From Deltaproteobacteria bacterium (lineage in GTDB: Bacteria; Desulfobacterota; Desulfobacteria; Desulfobacterales; JAFDFH01), in contig JAFDFH010000109.1 of assembly GCA_019309945.1 (NCBI GenBank), positions 1 through 8,474 of the forward strand: a stretch of DNA of 8,474 nucleotides, given 5' to 3'. Under the pieces are notes generated by a model. It was not told where the DNA came from, ran no database searches, and saw nothing but the letters and a program-made list of their open reading frames with translations. Shown here one piece after another: positions 7,341 through 8,474 of the stretch (its first letter is position 1; every line of letters starts with the position of its first letter). The position numbers and the translations under genes were made by a program.

Positions 7341-7491
7341 CGAACGAAAAATAGATAGTTTTTCCAAGTTCAAGGAAGGCGAAGATTTTAACCGCAGGAA
7401 TACATTAGCGTATTTTGAGGATTAAAATCTGAGCCTGACGCCGAAATTGGGGAAAATAGCAGTTTTTGGGGAAAATAGCAGTTTTCGTTCA
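7341..7491. repeat. Symmetric hairpin element behind dsrP (MITE/REP-like)
   Basis: A nested palindrome is centred at about 7406.5. Inner stem AATAC/GTATT (7399-7403, 7410-7414) sits inside AGATTTTAA/TTAAAATCT (7383-7391, 7422-7430), then a GA/GA tandem mismatch, then AGGC/GCCT (7377-7380, 7433-7436). The ends match as GAACGAAAA (7342-7350) and TTTTCGTTC (7482-7490). The outer arms appear off-centre only because of a 19-nt tandem duplication in the right arm; removing it restores the same centre. The layout suggests a dispersed non-coding element rather than part of dsrP. Whether copies exist elsewhere in the genome cannot be seen here. Confidence 0.7.
7447..7484 (+). repeat. 19-nt perfect tandem duplication
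   Basis: The unit TTGGGGAAAATAGCAGTTT occurs twice back to back, at 7447-7465 and 7466-7484, with no mismatch. It lies within the right arm of the hairpin element. Perfect identity suggests a recent slippage or duplication event. Confidence 0.95.
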
Positions 7492-7525
7492 GGCACTAAA
7501 TAGAACACAGAGTAACAAATCAAGT

Positions 7526-7558
7526 AAGGGGTTCATCTCATAAGGATGAGCCCCTTTT
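7526..7558 (+). terminator. Intrinsic terminator of the dsr operon
   Basis: A 12-bp stem, AAGGGGTTCATC (7526-7537) with GATGAGCCCCTT (7545-7556), contains one G-T wobble, closes a 7-nt loop (TCATAAG) and runs into TTTT (7555-7558). It lies 193 nt after the dsrP stop, beyond the hairpin element, and is the only strong terminator in the gap. The A-rich 5' side makes weak activity on the other strand possible. Confidence 0.88.
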
Positions 7559-7607
7559 ACTTTGTCTGCGGCAAAGGTCTCGGAAATGTAACTTCTCAAA
7601 AACTTAT

Positions 7608-7623
7608 GGTTAAACGGTTAAAC
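7608..7623 (+). repeat. Tandem octamer GGTTAAAC x2
   Basis: GGTTAAAC occurs twice in a row (7608-7615, 7616-7623), directly before the MITE-like element. It could be a small binding site or chance; no function can be assigned. Confidence 0.5.
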
Positions 7624-7628
7624 CTACC

Positions 7629-7840
7629 AGCGGAGTCATCCGGCAATTTTTTTCAATGCGGGCAATTGTTTGAAGCCGTTTAGGGCGGCTTACAGAGACC
7701 CGAATAGTATAAATTGTTGATTGTACCCTGTTTGTGCTAAGCGCCACACTCATTTTAGATCCCGTGCGCGGGGCACTGTTAGGCGCCCTTAACGGCAAGT
7801 TTTGGCCGTATTGAAAAAAATTGCCGGATGGCGCAGCGGG
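7629..7840. mobile_element. MITE-like palindromic element with long inverted arms
   Basis: The outer arms 7637-7661 and 7806-7830 are inverted copies with 24 of 25 bases identical (CATCCGGCAA, T7, CAAT core). After a 4-nt length difference, a second block continues at 7676-7702 versus 7769-7795 with 22 of 27 matching. A looser match (CC-GC-G-G) extends outward to 7627/7840. The hexamer CCTACC flanks the element on both sides (7623-7628 and 7841-7846), consistent with a target-site duplication. No transposase is present, and the central part (about 7703-7768) has no convincing gene. The structure fits a non-autonomous miniature inverted-repeat element. It ends 46 nt before the CYTH gene and so forms part of its upstream region. 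Confidence 0.7.
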
Positions 7841-7886
7841 CCTACCGGAACATATTGAGAAGTTACCAAATCGAAAGAAATTGTAT

Positions 7887-8351
7887 ATGGGTATAGAAAT
7901 CGAAAGAAAATTTTTGCTCAAGGACGATTCTTGGCGTTCGCTATCTTCCGGTAGAATCTATTACCAGGGTTACCTGAGCAGTACCAAGGAACACGTCGTT
8001 CGGGTTCGAATTATTGGCGCTAAAGGATTTTTGACGATCAAGCGTTTCATTTCAGGAAGGCTGAGAATGGAATTCGAATACGAAATCCCTTTTGAAGATG
8101 CCCGGGAGATGCTGGATAAGGTTTGTGAAAAACCACTTATCGAAAAGAAACGATACCGGATTGAGCACCAGGGAATGGTTTGGGAAATTGACGAGTTTTT
8201 GGGTGCCAACCGTGGATTAGTTGTGGCCGAGGTGGAATTGGAGCAAGAAAATCAAACCGTTGAAAAACCCGAATGGATTGGAGCTGAGGTTACCGAAGAC
8301 CCCCGGTATTTAAACATCAATCTTGTCAAGCATCCGTTTTCAAAGTGGTAG
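7887..8351 (+). CDS. CYTH-domain protein (triphosphate tunnel metalloenzyme)
   Basis: A single-domain CYTH protein of 154 aa, close in size to compact bacterial triphosphate tunnel enzymes. The signature ExExK motif is EIERK (residues 4-8). Further tunnel residues are R39/R41, K52/R53, E62/E64/E66 on alternating strand positions, K87/K88/R89, E100/D102/E103, and E115/E117/E119 near the end. All charged strands of the beta-barrel appear intact. It should bind a triphosphate substrate with divalent metal; tripolyphosphatase activity is the commonest role in such short members, but class IV adenylate cyclase or thiamine triphosphatase activity cannot be excluded. The start at 7887 puts the ExExK motif at its usual place; an upstream TTG (7821) would begin inside the MITE-like element and is rejected. 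The ribosome site is weak (GAAAG). It is unrelated to the dsr operon and separated from it by the terminator. Confidence 0.9.
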   Translation: MGIEIERKFLLKDDSWRSLSSGRIYYQGYLSSTKEHVVRVRIIGAKGFLTIKRFISGRLRMEFEYEIPFEDAREMLDKVCEKPLIEKKRYRIEHQGMVWEIDEFLGANRGLVVAEVELEQENQTVEKPEWIGAEVTEDPRYLNINLVKHPFSKW

Positions 8352-8387
8352 GTCAAGCGCTTCCATCTTCCAAATTTCAAAAAGAAC

Positions 8388-8416
8388 TTGACAGAAAAAA
8401 ATATTAATTATATTTG
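8388..8416 (+). promoter_or_regulatory. Sigma-70 promoter of the gene at the right edge
   Basis: TTGACA (8388-8393) matches the -35 consensus. A -10 is either TATTTG (8411-8416, 17-nt spacer) or TATATT (8409-8414, 15-nt spacer). Both overlap the left end of the operator palindrome, so a bound repressor would block polymerase. Confidence 0.65.
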
Positions 8417-8433
8417 ATCATATGTTCATATAT
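8410..8433. promoter_or_regulatory. ArsR/SmtB-type operator palindrome
   Basis: A 24-bp palindrome, half-sites ATATTTGATCAT and ATGTTCATATAT, has 10 of 12 symmetric pairs matching. It reads ATATnTGAnCAT-ATGnTCAnATAT, close to the TGAnCA...TGnTCA operators bound by many ArsR/SmtB-family metal or redox sensors. It overlaps the -10 region and lies 14 nt before the ATG, the usual place for repression. Confidence 0.65.
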
Positions 8434-8447
8434 TCAAAAGGAGAAAT

Positions 8448-8474
8448 ATGATCGATACCAAGACAATATTGTCG
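8448..8474 (+). CDS. Start of a gene cut by the window edge
   Basis: ATG at 8448 follows AGGAG (8439-8443) by 4 nt, and only nine codons are visible (MIDTKTILS). The promoter and operator upstream make this a real start. The product cannot be told from nine residues. The ArsR-type operator suggests an autoregulated ArsR-family repressor or a gene it controls, such as a metal or sulfur transporter; that is inference. Confidence 0.6.

Noticed and set aside
7769..7795. GTTAGGC (7778-7784) with structured flanks, resembling an integron attC core site
   Set aside because: No properly placed RYYYAAC partner or integrase is visible, and the motif is fully explained as part of the MITE-like inverted arm.
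7821..7886. Upstream TTG start for the CYTH protein
   Set aside because: It would begin inside the inverted repeat and add 22 residues ahead of the N-terminal ExExK motif.
7610..7921. Open frame of 103 codons on the - strand
   Set aside because: It runs across the palindromic element and into the CYTH gene, has no recognisable domain, and is mostly read from inverted-repeat sequence.

Overview
The window carries a complete reductive-type dsrMKJOP operon, which encodes the membrane complex that links the quinone pool and periplasm to the DsrAB/DsrC sulfite-reduction pathway. Gene content, the absence of dsrL between dsrK and dsrJ, the RsbRD-domain gene in front of dsrM, and the moderate GC content all suggest a sulfate-reducing member of the Desulfobacterota, most likely Desulfobacterales-like. 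The genus cannot be named from this sequence. All supported genes lie on the + strand.

Layout. Bases 1-137 are non-coding or an unrecognised gene end, with a sigma-54-like promoter motif at 13-28. Bases 138-1481 encode an NtrC-type sigma-54 response regulator. The gap 1482-1679 holds a weak hairpin pair and a near-consensus sigma-70 promoter (TTGACA-N17-TATAGC). The operon follows: an RsbRD N-terminal-domain protein (1740-2297), dsrM (2298-3347), dsrK (3354-5006), dsrJ (4999-5385), dsrO (5385-6167) and dsrP (6175-7332). Genes are separated by 0-7 nt or overlap by 1-8 nt, so translation is probably coupled.

Downstream, 7333-7886 has no gene but is highly structured. A symmetric hairpin element (about 7341-7491) carries a 19-nt tandem duplication in its 3' arm. 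A strong intrinsic terminator follows (7526-7558). Next comes a second, unrelated palindromic element of about 210 bp (7629-7840) with inverted arms of about 60 bp, flanked by CCTACC on both sides; it looks like a MITE. A CYTH/triphosphate-tunnel protein follows (7887-8351). At the right edge, a new gene starts at 8448 behind a sigma-70 promoter overlapped by a 24-bp ArsR/SmtB-type operator palindrome.

How it works together (family knowledge applied here). DsrM (cytochrome b) and DsrP (NrfD-like) are the membrane quinone-interacting subunits. DsrJ (triheme c) and DsrO (Tat-exported ferredoxin) face the periplasm. DsrK (HdrD-like) faces the cytoplasm and is thought to act on DsrC trisulfide. 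The main system is therefore known. The less described parts are the RsbRD-domain first cistron, the adjacent sigma-54 regulator, cysteine departures in DsrO and DsrK, and the two palindromic elements behind the operon.
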